This document shows positions 33,912 to 44,503 of a stretch of DNA of 64,000 nucleotides, piece after piece. The notes beneath the pieces were generated by a model. It searched no databases, was not told where the DNA came from, and saw only the letters and a list, made by a program, of their open reading frames with translations. Source of the DNA: Cerrena zonata. Its lineage: Eukaryota > Basidiomycota > Agaricomycetes > Polyporales > Cerrenaceae. Positions within the stretch are counted from its first letter, which is position 1, and every line of letters begins with the position of its first letter. The stretch covers positions 1,302,001 to 1,366,000 of the forward strand of contig JASBNA010000006.1 in assembly GCA_038087015.1 (NCBI GenBank), in the 5' to 3' direction. The position numbers were made by a program, and so were the translations under genes.

Positions 33912-34527
33912 ATGGCTCTGCGACCTACTCTCATTCGTCTGGCGGAATCTGTTTCTGCTCGGCCACTGAACTTGCAACAAGCAAGTGCCGCACTTCTTCC
34001 TCCTATACCGTACGTCATTCTTCAACCACTTTAATTTGTAAGAGAGCTTAAATATTCAGATGAAGCCAGCCTTTACCGAAACATCCTTCGGGCTCATCGT
34101 TATTTGCCTGTAGAAATGCGGTCGTTGGGTGATGTCTATGTGAGAGCAGGTAAGTCTTGTAAACAGACTGTTGCATTGTGTAACTAAACACCTTTATTTC
34201 CAAAGAATTCCGGAGACATCAGAAAGTGGACAATCCGTTACATATCATTGGGTTCCTCTCGCAGTGGAAATTATATCTCGATCAACTTCCTGCAGGACCT
34301 GAAGGGCAGCACTTCAAGGGAAAGAAGCTGGATCCCACTCTCATAGAGAAAGTAAGTCCGGTCAGGCACGGTGTCGAGGAATTAGCATCTTACTGTATCT
34401 TTGTCAGATGTCTGCGGAGCAAGTGGGACAGCTGTACGAGGTCATGCAGGTGTCGAAAGATGTCTGGCGGCCATCCTCGGGTCAACCAGCCAATGAGAAT
34501 GACGGAGGGTCAAATTCCAAGTCATAA
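33912..34527 (+). CDS. SDHAF3: Succinate dehydrogenase assembly factor 3 (Acn9/Sdh7, LYR family)
   Basis: A mitochondrial matrix LYR-motif protein that helps maturation of the iron-sulphur subunit of Complex II. Four exons: 33912-34009, 34070-34149, 34206-34351 and 34408-34527 (147 aa). The LYR-type motif is LYRNILRAHRYLP, near residue 33. The family core follows as MRSLGDVYVRAEFRRHQKVD, NPLHIIGFLSQWKLYLDQL and LIEKMSAEQVGQLYEVM. The first 30 residues are basic and amphipathic (MALRPTLIRLAESVSARPLN), as in a targeting sequence. The acceptor for exon 2 is GAAGCCAG; the nearer TATTCAG breaks the motif. The tail is polar and not conserved. Confidence 0.92.
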
Positions 34528-34971
34528 TGCACATTTTCTGCGTTTATTTGTATGTTATATCTCATTCTCGTCTAGCTAGGACCATCCTCTGATATTTCTT
34601 CAGTTGTATTTTATCGGTTCTAGGATTAATATGACGGCATGCTCCTCTTTGTCAATACAGCAGAATTGCAGAATAACGATTGGTGTAAGCACTGTCCGAC
34701 TGTTTCCGACATCGTTCACCGAAGTAGCCCGAGCGCGTCCCCGATCGCGTTCGATAATGATCGCGTCTCAGCGCTTTGAGTATATCTGGTGACCTTCGAC
34801 CAAGCAAAACCGGATTCTCTGCGAAGGCATCCCGGGTGCCCTGACCAATATGAATATGCTCGGTTTAGCGTCCCAGGTCGCTCCGGTATATAAGCACATC
34901 CATTCCTGAGAACGAAACAGCACCACTTTCAGTCTCATCGTTTCCTCTGACAACTACTAACCCCAACAATA
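34528..34971. other. Intergenic region with cyanase promoter
   Basis: Holds the 3' UTR of SDHAF3 and the promoter of cyanase, including a TATA box at 34887-34894. Confidence 0.5.
34887..34894 (+). promoter_or_regulatory. TATA box of cyanase
   Basis: TATATAAG lies 78 bp before the ATG, followed by a pyrimidine-rich leader. The position suits a core promoter. Confidence 0.6.
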
Positions 34972-35781
34972 ATGTCCTCAGTCGTAAGTTTTAACGTTGT
35001 TGTGATTCTCTATCAGGAGTTACAAACATTTGGATGGGCTTTGTAGAAGATCAACACTGCCGGAGAGCCCTACAGTGGTCTTCCTCCCATTCTTTCCACG
35101 CTCGCAGCTGCCAAGGTCAACAAAGGTCCGTATCCTTCTCGTATCTCGCTTTAAAGCTACTAAAGGCATGCTGCGATTAGGTCTGACCTACGACGCCATA
35201 GGTAAGGCAGTTGACCGCGATGAGATTTGGGTAGCCTCTGCACTACTCGGACAGGTGTGTAACCTCAATTCCACACAATGCGAACTCACATGTAACCATG
35301 CATTCTCACCCTTTCCTCCACTTCACACGTTCGTTCACATGTAGGCTAAAATGACCCCTGAGGAACTGTCAAAGATCTCTCAGGTCTTGGGAGTGGACAG
35401 CGCTGCTCTAGTGGCAGAACTTGGGCCCCACTGGTTCCCTCAGCGCGGACTTGGTCCTTCCATCCCAACAGATCCTGTTCTTTATCGTCTATACGAGGTA
35501 GGCATGCATAGCTATATTTAGAAATCATTTCGGATTTCAATCTGACCTGTGTTTTAGGGTGTTTTGGTTTATGGGCAAGCTATCAAAGCGGTGATCCACG
35601 AGAAGTTTGGAGATGGTATCATGTCCATGATCGACTGTGAGGTGCATGTCGACAAGGTGGAGGTGAATGGGACGGAGAGAGTGAAGCTCACTTTTGAGTA
35701 CGTATTGACAGTATTTTGTCGTTTTGCCCTTCGACTAACCTCGATCCCAGTGGTAAATTCCTACCTTACAAGCACTGGTAA
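34972..35781 (+). CDS. cynS: Cyanate hydratase (cyanase)
   Basis: Catalyses cyanate plus bicarbonate to carbamate and CO2, detoxifying cyanate and releasing nitrogen; it acts as a cytosolic decamer. Six exons; the first carries only four codons (MSSV). The N-terminal helix-turn-helix-like domain reads STLAAAKVNKGLTYDAIGKA then DEIWVASALLGQAKMTPEEL. The C-terminal catalytic domain has PTDPVLYRLYEGVLVYGQAI and IHEKFGDGIMSMIDCEV, containing the Arg, Glu and Ser of the active site known from the E. coli enzyme (R96, E99, S122). The end LTFDGKFLPYKHW is typical. Length is about 160 aa, normal. All introns are 50-65 bp and in phase. Confidence 0.95.
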
Positions 35782-35994
35782 TCAACAGCTATTCGGAATG
35801 CAAAGAATTGTAATATAGTACATGTGGTTGTATTTTTATAACGAGAGCAACTACCTTTCTAGCCTCACGCTGAGATAAGACGTTCCCCTAGTAATCGTTG
35901 AACACTGAATTGAAATCGAGGTAATTTCCAATAGTACATCATGAATAGTCCATCACATTTACATTTATTCTACCAAGACCGAACCCACATATAT

Positions 35995-37726
35995 TCACGC
36001 AACTTCAATTTGGAATCCCATCGCATTCTTGGCAACCGGCTCCTTGATGTCATCCGGTGTTCCAATTCCCTTGAAACCGCTCTCGCTCTTGAACACAGGG
36101 AAATCTGGAGGTGGTATGCCTTGCAAGAAGCTCTCCTTCTGTCTCTGAATGTATGCGGCGTTCTGAGCGGTGTAAGGGACGGCCGGGATGTACATCACTA
36201 GACGCAGGTAAAATTAGTACGATATAATAGAGGAAGCGAAGAAGAAACTGACCGCAAGAGTCTCCGTTCCCGACGTGCTCAACCTCAACGGCGTGGACGA
36301 GATCCTAATATTCAGCATATTTAGCTTTCCAGTACGTATCATGACATTTGCTCTTAATACTAACGCAATGCCAGAAAACCATATCACCAGGGTACACCTT
36401 TGGAACTGAGACCATTGTCTCATCAAGCCTCATATGAGGGTGTGTCTTGGTATTCGGCCTTGGACCAGCGAACCCACGGCCAATGGAATAAATTCCAGGG
36501 AAATCAGGGCTCGAAATGTCTGTCACCAGAAATTCAAGGATCATGAATATTTCAAGGGGAGGGAAGCGACTGACCGTACTCCCAGTTACTAGGTTCAAGA
36601 AGTTCTTCCTCATTATCGGATTCCACTTTAGGGCGGAAGAACGGACGAAGGATCGTGTACGTGTTCGAGAGGAGTACGTCGGGGAACACTTTGAGCGTAC
36701 CCTCATGAGGAGCGGTCTCGCTGAGCAGATTAAATCAAATAAATATCAACGTCAGACTTGATCGCTTTAAGCGTATACAAACCTCAAAGCAAGCCACCCC
36801 TGATAAGTTCTGAAGATGCTAGACTGGTTCTCACGGCCATACATGGAGCTTCGTGCATTGATACGACCCTCAAGATCATATGGGTCGTGTTGCCTCCAGT
36901 TTCCGCTCAAAATATCAGCGAAGCAGGTTCGGAAAGTCTTATCTTCCCAACGTTCGATGGCACCACCTAAGGTCATTATGTTGAGCGTGAGTTGGCTCAG
37001 AAATGACGACTAAGATAACGATAACTCCTACCGTCAACGTGAGGAGGGTGTGCGTTCCATTGATTGCCTGGATGACGAATACGGAAACGATCAGCATAGC
37101 TGAGCGGCTTGGAAAGATCCACTTCGTCTGCCTTGACTCCGGTTTTGATATGATACATATTATTCAACCAGGTGGAGACTGCTAGGACATTAGGGTGTGC
37201 TCGAGCTCGAACTTGAGATTTGGTCCAACTATGAAAATCACGTCAATAAACGGGCAATTTTGATAGAAAAAGGGAAAACAATTACTATGCATGGAAGAAT
37301 TGTTTATCGTTTTCTGGAAAACCATATACCTCGCTGTTCGTAGTGACGTATTCCTGGAGGTCGTCTTTCCAGAGTTTTGCTTCCGCATCGTCAACGACAT
37401 TGCGAATTACGACGCATCCCTTGCGTTTGATTGCGTCAATCTGATCTTGACTCAGACTTTGAAGATCAGTGAACTCGACTTGAGGGACAGCCTATGCAAC
37501 ATAATGTCAGCGTTGAGCTACGAGCTACAGCCCACTAGGTGTGTGTTACCTCAGACCCTTGCTGGGAGATAGAGTCAGTGGTCGTCTTGAGTTCTCCCAA
37601 GAGCTCATTCCAAGCCTTGGTAGCACGCTCCTGGAAGTCGGGATACGACTCAGCAATCTCTTTCTTGAGATCTGTAAAGCGAGGCGGGCAAGGGCCAAGC
37701 TCGGGAGCTGGAGCAGACTTCGACAT
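35995..37726 (-). CDS. DUF1479 protein (YbiU-like, predicted Fe(II)/2-oxoglutarate oxygenase fold)
   Basis: Eight introns, all phases consistent and no frame break. Landmarks: PPRFTDLKKEIAESYPDF, QIDAIKRKGCVVIRNVV, LWKDDLQEYV, HAYWTKSQVRARAHPN, LSKPLSYADRFRIRHPG, NAHPPHVDGGAIERWED, GWLALSETAPHEGTLKVFPD, GDMVFWHCDLVHAVEVEHVG and YIPAVPYTAQNAAYI. HVD and the later WHCDLVH are the likely His-x-Asp and distal His metal ligands. Length is about 460 aa. DUF1479 proteins are predicted oxygenases with unknown substrates; bacterial YbiU is the reference. No targeting signal is seen, so it is probably cytosolic. It converges on cyanase with 213 bp between, with no evidence of a joint role. Confidence 0.88.
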
Positions 37727-38386
37727 ATTCAGTAGATTTAGTTGGATTCAGGGGGATGCGGGGAGAAAGAGGAGACAATGAAAGACTCGCAGGTCAGGCA
37801 AGTATCATACCACTGATTCCATTTATACTGTATGAACCTGCCTGAACGAACTGCCGGAGTAATCTCGGACCGTTATCCACAAAACAAATTGTCGTCACGA
37901 GAACAACTTTCATAGCGTACTTTCTCACCCCAGCGTAGTCCAGATTCCTGGATAGCGCAGTTGTGAGATTAGAGGAAGAGAGTTGACTAACCTGTGGCCA
38001 TCATGAGGACATAAAGATAGTCTCGTGGTTAGAGCAAGCTGATAAAGATAGAGGAGCTTAAAAGGATTGCGATGCAAAAAGGGATGGCGGCATAGCAATG
38101 GAGTCCCTATGACGCTGGTCAATACAAGGCAACATCGCAAAGGATACTTACCTATAGGATCGGGAACCGACTGGCTATATGGCCCAAGCTAGGGATATCA
38201 GGCGTATGGATGAGTTCAAGAACATAAAAAAATCTTTGGGATGAAACGAAGGAGACATCCAAATCATTAAGCAATGACTAGACATGCAGTAATTGAATCC
38301 TTATGAATAGATGGCTATACGCTAAGAGCTGAAGGATGTTTCCGAGATATCCGAAAGGTATGAGGTGAAAGTACGCCAGGTCGTCA
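37727..38386. other. Intergenic region between DUF1479 promoter and tubulin 3' end
   Basis: Both neighbours are on the minus strand, so this holds the tubulin 3' UTR and the DUF1479 promoter. TATACTG-like sequence occurs near 37826. No gene is seen. Confidence 0.4.
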
Positions 38387-40935
38387 TTATTGTTCTTCTT
38401 CATATGCAGCTTCTTCCTCTTCTGCTGCATAGGAGGCACCCTCTTCCAGCGTAACCTGCAGCTGGCTCTTCTTCGTATTCACCTTCGGCCTCGAACTCTT
38501 CCTCTTCTTCGGTGGTCGCCTCTTGATACTAGAATAGGAGACAAGATATGGTCAGTATATAGGCGAGCCCGATTGTATATCAAGACAAACCTGCTGATAT
38601 TCAGAACTACGAATCATGGATGAGTATGTCACCTATTTCATGTTGTAATAATCACTTACATCAAATCACGAGCATTGCTCTCGGCCTCAGAGAACTCCAT
38701 GGTATCCATTCCCTCACCAGTGTACCAATGAAGGAAAGCACGTCGCTTATACATAGTAGCGAATTGCGATAGGTTGCGTTTGAACAATTCCTGGACAGAC
38801 GTGGAGTTGGCCAAGCATGTGGCAGACTATGGAAGTCTTTACGTCAATCTCAGGAGATAACGAGTCGACGAAAGCAAAGACGTACCTGGTTCTGACCAAC
38901 AGGGGGTACAGTGCATAATGTGACGGAGACGTTGTCGGGAATCCATTCGACAAACTGGGAAGAATTCTTGCGCTGAAGGTCGAAAACGGATTGCTATTGG
39001 ACAGAAAAATGTCAAATCATTGTCAGCAGAAGTTTAACACACATCTTACCTCCGCCTAGAATAGGACAATCGTATGAGTATTCCACTGTATTCTTAGATG
39101 TGTACTAGAGAACGTACCTCATTTGAAGACACTGATCCGCGGAAGATCATGGCCGCTGTGAGATAACGGCTGCAATCAAGTAGAGTTAGAAGCCGAACCA
39201 CACCTAAGGAACAGAGTACCTACCCGTGTCTAGGGTCACAAGCCACAAGAAGGTTCCGGCGATCAAATAGACTACAATGCATATTTAGATGAAGTTTCAC
39301 CCAGGATTAAAATATGTACGCACGATTGGGTAAGCTCATTCACTCCCATGCGAATGAATGCCCTGGCTTTCGGATCGAAGTATGGAGCATAGCTAGGCAT
39401 GAGAAATGAAGCTGTGGTAGTACTTGGTTAGCTGTGAGCGTTTTGGAAATGCACAAAAACGTACTCGAGGGAACGGAACGAGGTTGAGTGCAAGCTTCCT
39501 CATATCGCTGAAATACATATGGGTAAGTCATGCGTAAATTTATATGATAACAATAACAATACCCATTGAGCTGTCCAGGGAATCGGAGACTGGTGCTTAT
39601 ACCACACATCACTTGCGAAACAAGCTAGGGATTACAGTACGAGCAAATTAGCCTTATCCCAGATAAGTGAGTAACATATGAGGGTACGTACGACATTGAG
39701 ATCCTCAAACGCAGGGCTCGGGGTCTTTAGGGTTCGGACGGTGATGTCATATCTGACAGAACGTGAGTTGCAATTAAGTTAAGGCGGCGCCGATACTCAC
39801 AAGGCCTCATTATCGATGAGCATTGTCATATCACTAGCCTCGACAAGTTGATGGATCGAAAGCAACGAGTTGTATGGCTAAAGCGGGTCATCATCAGAAG
39901 TTGATCGAGAGCAAGATAGATAGTCACATACCTCTACGACTGTCTCAGAAACCTTCGGTGAAGGGAGAACTGAGAAAGTAGAGAGCATTCTATCGGGGAA
40001 TTCCTGCAATATTTATATGAGGGGGCATAACACGATATCAATGATGACACAACTTCTCGGAATTTCGACAACAGCAATGATCCAAGACCAGCTCCCGTAC
40101 CACCACCAAGTGAGTGGATTAATTGGAAGCCTTGAAGCGCGTCGCATGCTTCTGCTTGTCTACGTGCAATCTCAAGGATAGGGTCGATAAGCTCGGCACC
40201 TTGATGTTCGCATCAGTCAAATACCCGGACGGTACGATAACAATCACGATCCTAACCTTCTGTGTAGACTATGAGAGAATAAGGTTGAGTTATATAGAGC
40301 GGAAATATTTTCGATGTACGCACAGCCTTTCGCCCAGTTGTTTCCTGCGCCACTAGTTCCGGTCATGAAAGTATCAGGTCGGAATAATCCACCAATGGGG
40401 CCGCCACGTATCTAGCGCAAATAGAGGTCATGAGTGGTTCTAAGGCTGGTATAATTTCACATACACGGTCGCATACGCCTGCCTCGAGGTCAACCTGAAG
40501 ACTACGCGGACATATCTAGTCCTCGAGCCGTGATGTTCAACTTCATCGAAGTACGTGGTAATCTACAGTGGATCCAGTGTCAAGCGGTTGTACTGTATCT
40601 TTCGAGAAACGCCACCTACTCGTGTCAGTTGCAGCGGGTCATTTCCTTGGTAAAACTGCATCCTAGGATCAGTATTTGATACGTTCCGATCCAATGATAG
40701 ACATACCCCTTCCTCATCCAGACCATGCTCTGCCAACAACATCTCCAGAAACTCTCCCCGACTTGGTTTCCGGCCTACTCAAACCAATCCAGCGTGTCAG
40801 ATTTGCTTACCGAGACCATGTTCATAAACTCCTGACCTGACCAGCCTGCACATGGGATATAGACGATCAGTTACGTGACTTTTCAACGCGGCAAGAGCTT
40901 ATCCTCACCTGAACATTGATAATTTCGCGAGGCAT
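38387..40935 (-). CDS. Divergent beta-tubulin, reading frame broken at about four points
   Basis: Beta-tubulin pairs with alpha-tubulin in microtubules and binds GTP. Conserved parts are clear: [63 protein letters not shown], the GTP loop [83 protein letters not shown] and [20 protein letters not shown]. It is divergent: it opens MPREIINVQ, not the MREI of standard beta-tubulins, and has [10 protein letters not shown] where SATFIGNST is usual. A 6-bp micro-exon (39050-39055, Ala-Glu) sits between two introns. Single-base frame breaks fall near 40741-40756, 40502-40513, 39397-39411 and 38431-38447. Splice sites are intact. It is either a young pseudogene or affected by consensus errors. Confidence 0.8.
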
Positions 40936-41234
40936 AACGTGAGACTGAGATGGGTGGAAGTGGATGAGAGGAAAGGTGGAGGCGGAAAACGAGGAAGCCC
41001 TGATTGAGCCCAGTGCCCTGCCGCAATTCTAAAATCTCAGCCACGAGGCGGTTATTTAATGACGTATTACAATAATCCTTAACACATTTGATATTCACAC
41101 AGTAAACCCGAATGCAGAACATAAGTTACTTGCGATACAAATTAGTATACAAATACAGGGTGTCGAGGTTATGATATGCTACAAGCATTGATGTTTCTAG
41201 GGAAAAGTAAGAGACTACCTATTGAACAAGGGTA
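40936..41234. other. Spacer between tubulin start and AA14 gene 1 stop
   Basis: Tubulin promoter plus AA14 3' UTR. No motif stands out. Confidence 0.4.
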
Positions 41235-43080
41235 TTAGAAGATGCTCCAGAGACGGGAACGCTTCGTCAAGCGCCTGTGTCTAAAGCCTGGAATGGAGAA
41301 AGAGGTTAAGGCTGTTGATCGCTTGTGAAGCGAAGGATTGGTTCGTTTACTAAAATAATTCATCCGTCAGCGTGAAAATTCGGAGACGAGCAGGCTGCCA
41401 AGCTTACCATTGTAAACGAGTACTATTACCGAACGTAGGCGAGGATGCATTCGATGAAGCCGAAACCGAAGGTGCCAATGGAGACTCGACACGCTCAACA
41501 GCAAGTTTCTTCGCGTCCAAACCGGAGATAGATGTCGCTGTGGGTTTATTGAGGAAAATAGTGGACGCAGCCTCAGTTGTAACGGCGCCAGACGGAACAC
41601 TTGCAACGAGGACAGAAGGCGCGATGTCATTAGCAGCTACGCTGGCGGTCACAGTAACTATTTGAGTGCTAAACAGTGTGGTCTGCACTTTTGAAGGAAC
41701 AGTCGAAGAAGTGGTAGAAGCTGCAGCAGTACTAGTGACAGTGACAACACTTATCACCGTCACTGTAGGAGGTCCACTGTTAGTTGGTGTTGTGGATGAT
41801 ATCCCAGAAGATTGAGATGATATGGCGCTAGAGCTAACTGATACCGATGACGAAGGAGTAGCAAAGGAGCTACTGGATGAGAGCCCTGAAGTTGCAGATG
41901 GGACGCTAGTCGCGGGTAGAGGGGATATGTCACCAAGGAAGGGTGTAGGGACAACAGTAGAGTTAGGGCTGGGTGGAGGAATACCGCCTGGGTATGAGTC
42001 CACGAAAATGTCGTCTTGGGCACCATCTTTGAAGTTGTACAAATCAAGATAGAAAGGTGGCGAGTAAGTTCCTTCGAACATCTATCAAAGCATATCAGTG
42101 GAACTACTACGAAAAAGACATTACGATTCGTGCTCACATTGTTTCGTTCCTTTTGGAACCAATAGAAAGGTTGCTTTGCACCATAGGTACAGTTACCCGG
42201 AGCTGGGTCAGGTTTGCCATTCTCCGGATCGGCTCCACAACGACGAGGAACCTGAGGCTTGGCGAGAGCGACGTTAGATGTCGAACCTGTAATATTACAC
42301 CGGAAACCTGTCATGTAATCTAGGAGACACAATAAGCTCATCGTTCAATTGTGTATCAATGCAAAAGAAAACGCACTCTGTTCACCGCCACTATCCTGGG
42401 AATGAATCCAGAACCAGGCGCAGATACAGCCACCATCAGGACAAGGCGGCATACGCTGTGGAACTTGAAAGTCTGTGAAACGATGGAAAACACAAGTTTG
42501 ATTCACACTGAACACGGTGAAATCTTCAGGCTGCACTTGGTTCACATCGTTCTTGTAAGCAATAGCCAGAGAACAACCCTTGAGATCATCTGGTCCATTG
42601 GTATGATATTCAGCTGGGGGGCTTCCGGGACAAGGATCGTCTCCAGACCGAATGTCTCCGCCCTCTGAAGATGCGAAGTAGGACGTTGCACCCTTGTTGC
42701 AGCCAATTTCGGTTGTAGCAGGTTTGCCTGCAGGAAGTTCAAAGACATCGCCAGGGCTAATATAGAAATGAAGATTAGTTGATACAATAGCAACCCAAAT
42801 GGGAAGGATAAGACGTACTTGGGAGGATGATCGAGATGTCCATGGAACCACCACTGTTGGAAAGTATAATCCGTAAGGGGAGCAACAGCGCGATTGTCGT
42901 AAGGATAGGTATGGTCGGTCACATTAAAACCCCACATGCTTGGATGGAAGATAGCTAGATGAAGAAAACTCAGAATCAGTCTATTACAAAATGTGATCGA
43001 AAGCACTCACAAGCATGTCCACTAGACGGGCGAACGTAAAGTATTGCAAGCACACAAGTGAGCAGAAAGTGTCGGAACAT
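41235..43080 (-). CDS. AA14 lytic polysaccharide monooxygenase 1, with Ser/Thr tail
   Basis: AA14 enzymes are secreted copper oxygenases; described members act on xylan coating cellulose. The signal peptide [20 protein letters not shown] is cut before [12 protein letters not shown], so His1 becomes the N-terminal ligand of the copper histidine brace. Conserved segments follow: [127 protein letters not shown] and [21 protein letters not shown] long Ser/Thr/Val-rich extension follows. The apparent stop after TRLQW can be bypassed by a donor (GTAAGC at 41407) joining a last exon 41235-41349, ending SRLWSIF. The related gene 2 ends in the same way, which supports this exon. Confidence 0.9.
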
Positions 43081-43896
43081 CGTCAAAGCGTGTAAAGACT
43101 GTATGAGAGTACACTTCCAGAGTGTAGAGAATGTGAAGAAGAGATGCGTGTGAGTACCAGTCTCGTCTAAACAAGAGATGAGTTTCGAGTCTGAGTCGTA
43201 CAATAACCAAAGGGAGGGCCAGAACACCAGAACACCACCGTCGTCGTCAGGAACGCTTCAATGCGCACCAGCCCAAAGCCTTTATACTTCTGAAGACCGG
43301 ACAAGTCGGGGATGCCCTGGGTGAAGTTTTGCTATTGTCCTCTGCGTCCATTGTTTGTACACCAAGAAAATCTCAGGCACAGTATAACGATATCCTTTTA
43401 TGCATACGTCAGTTTCTATGTTCATTTTGTTGAGGGCGATAACGGCAACGATGGGTTAGAGTGTAACTTCAGTCTGTATTCAATTTCAAGTGGCGTTGTG
43501 CAAGGGTGTATGTTTCGGGATGAGTCCAAAGCTGACCGAAATGGGCGCCTGATTCAAAACATGCGCCACAGTGGTGCGCCTAAAATTGAGACGTCCTAAT
43601 TTGGTAGGTTCTGTGATTAGAATTACAATAGGACACTGACAAAGGCTGACATCGGATAACCATGGATAGCCACCGCACACGCTATCACCGCCAACGCGTT
43701 TATAAGAAGTGATGTCAGTTTGAATGAGGAAATAAGGCCACCAAGAGGAGATATGAGGGACCAAGCCACGAGCCGAACAGCGGTGCGCATCTCGGATTCG
43801 GAAGGTGTGTCTACCCTTTCCGTCATCATTGTATATAAGGACCAAAAGATTCGTTAGTGAAATACATACTTTTATTCTTGACTTAACATTCCTATC
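43081..43896. other. Divergent promoter region, AA14 gene 1 / 167-aa gene
   Basis: Contains a TATA-like box for the plus-strand gene (43832-43838) and a TATAAAGG-like element on the minus strand near 43280-43290. Several ORFs of 90-139 codons overlap here but share no family motif, and I treat them as chance. Confidence 0.45.
43832..43838 (+). promoter_or_regulatory. TATA box of the 167-aa gene
   Basis: TATATAA lies 59 bp upstream of the ATG at 43897, in good position for a core promoter. Confidence 0.5.
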
Positions 43897-44400
43897 ATGC
43901 AGCACTCAACCTCCACATCTTATCCTACAGCTGGTCTGCATTCAAATTCGTTGACTCAGGCCTTCGACAACTTGAACGCGAATGCGGGATACTCGTATCA
44001 ACCCCGAAGTAATTCTTCACATCAGCAGAAAAGAAAGCGCATTACAGGATATGAGTCACTATTTGACTCTAACAACACCGAGCACGCCTCCATGAAACGT
44101 CCAAGAATCAACAAGAAACACCATTCCACCTCTAGGCTTGGCCAGGGCTTACCAGCTGACATTTCAGAGGAACGTGTTGATCGTTTCCGTCCAATACGGT
44201 CAACTCAAATAGCTCTTGTCGAGCCCGCGGAAGTCAGTGGCCCACCGACATACAACCTTCCACCATTCAAAGAACTCTTGGGTGACGACTTTCACCATTA
44301 TCCATTCGTTGGTGCTGGAGTGGGACTTGGGATAACTTGGGAAATCCCCGCCCCCGTTGGACTGCTACCAACCCTCTCAGCACAATGTCTTAATTTTTAG
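43897..44400 (+). CDS. Hypothetical protein, 167 aa, basic N-terminal half
   Basis: A single-exon ORF with a TATA box in place and an ordinary leader. The N-terminus is Ser/Asn/Thr-rich (STSTSYPTAGLHSNSLTQAF). Two basic nuclear-localisation-like clusters follow (QQKRKRITGYE, MKRPRINKKHH). The C-terminal part is hydrophobic and Gly/Pro-rich (YNLPPFKELLGDDFHHYPF, GAGVGLGITWEIPAPVGLLP). No domain is recognised. It lies on the plus strand between two minus-strand AA14 genes, so it was either present before or inserted during the AA14 duplication. A nuclear role is possible but unproven. Confidence 0.55.
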   Translation: MQHSTSTSYPTAGLHSNSLTQAFDNLNANAGYSYQPRSNSSHQQKRKRITGYESLFDSNNTEHASMKRPRINKKHHSTSRLGQGLPADISEERVDRFRPIRSTQIALVEPAEVSGPPTYNLPPFKELLGDDFHHYPFVGAGVGLGITWEIPAPVGLLPTLSAQCLNF

Positions 44401-44503
44401 AGGCATTGACACGCCGAGTTGTCTTTGTGACGTAAAAGTACAACATTCAACTACTACATGAATAATGATAGGGATAAATTATAATACAACGCATACCGAT
44501 ACA

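Noticed and set aside
38387..40935. Gamma-tubulin identity suggested by the MPREII start
   Set aside because: The later motifs ([37 protein letters not shown], acidic tail) are beta-tubulin, not gamma-tubulin.
43312..43905. Several ORFs of 90-139 codons between AA14 gene 1 and the 167-aa gene
   Set aside because: They overlap each other on both strands and share no recognisable features; this is promoter sequence.
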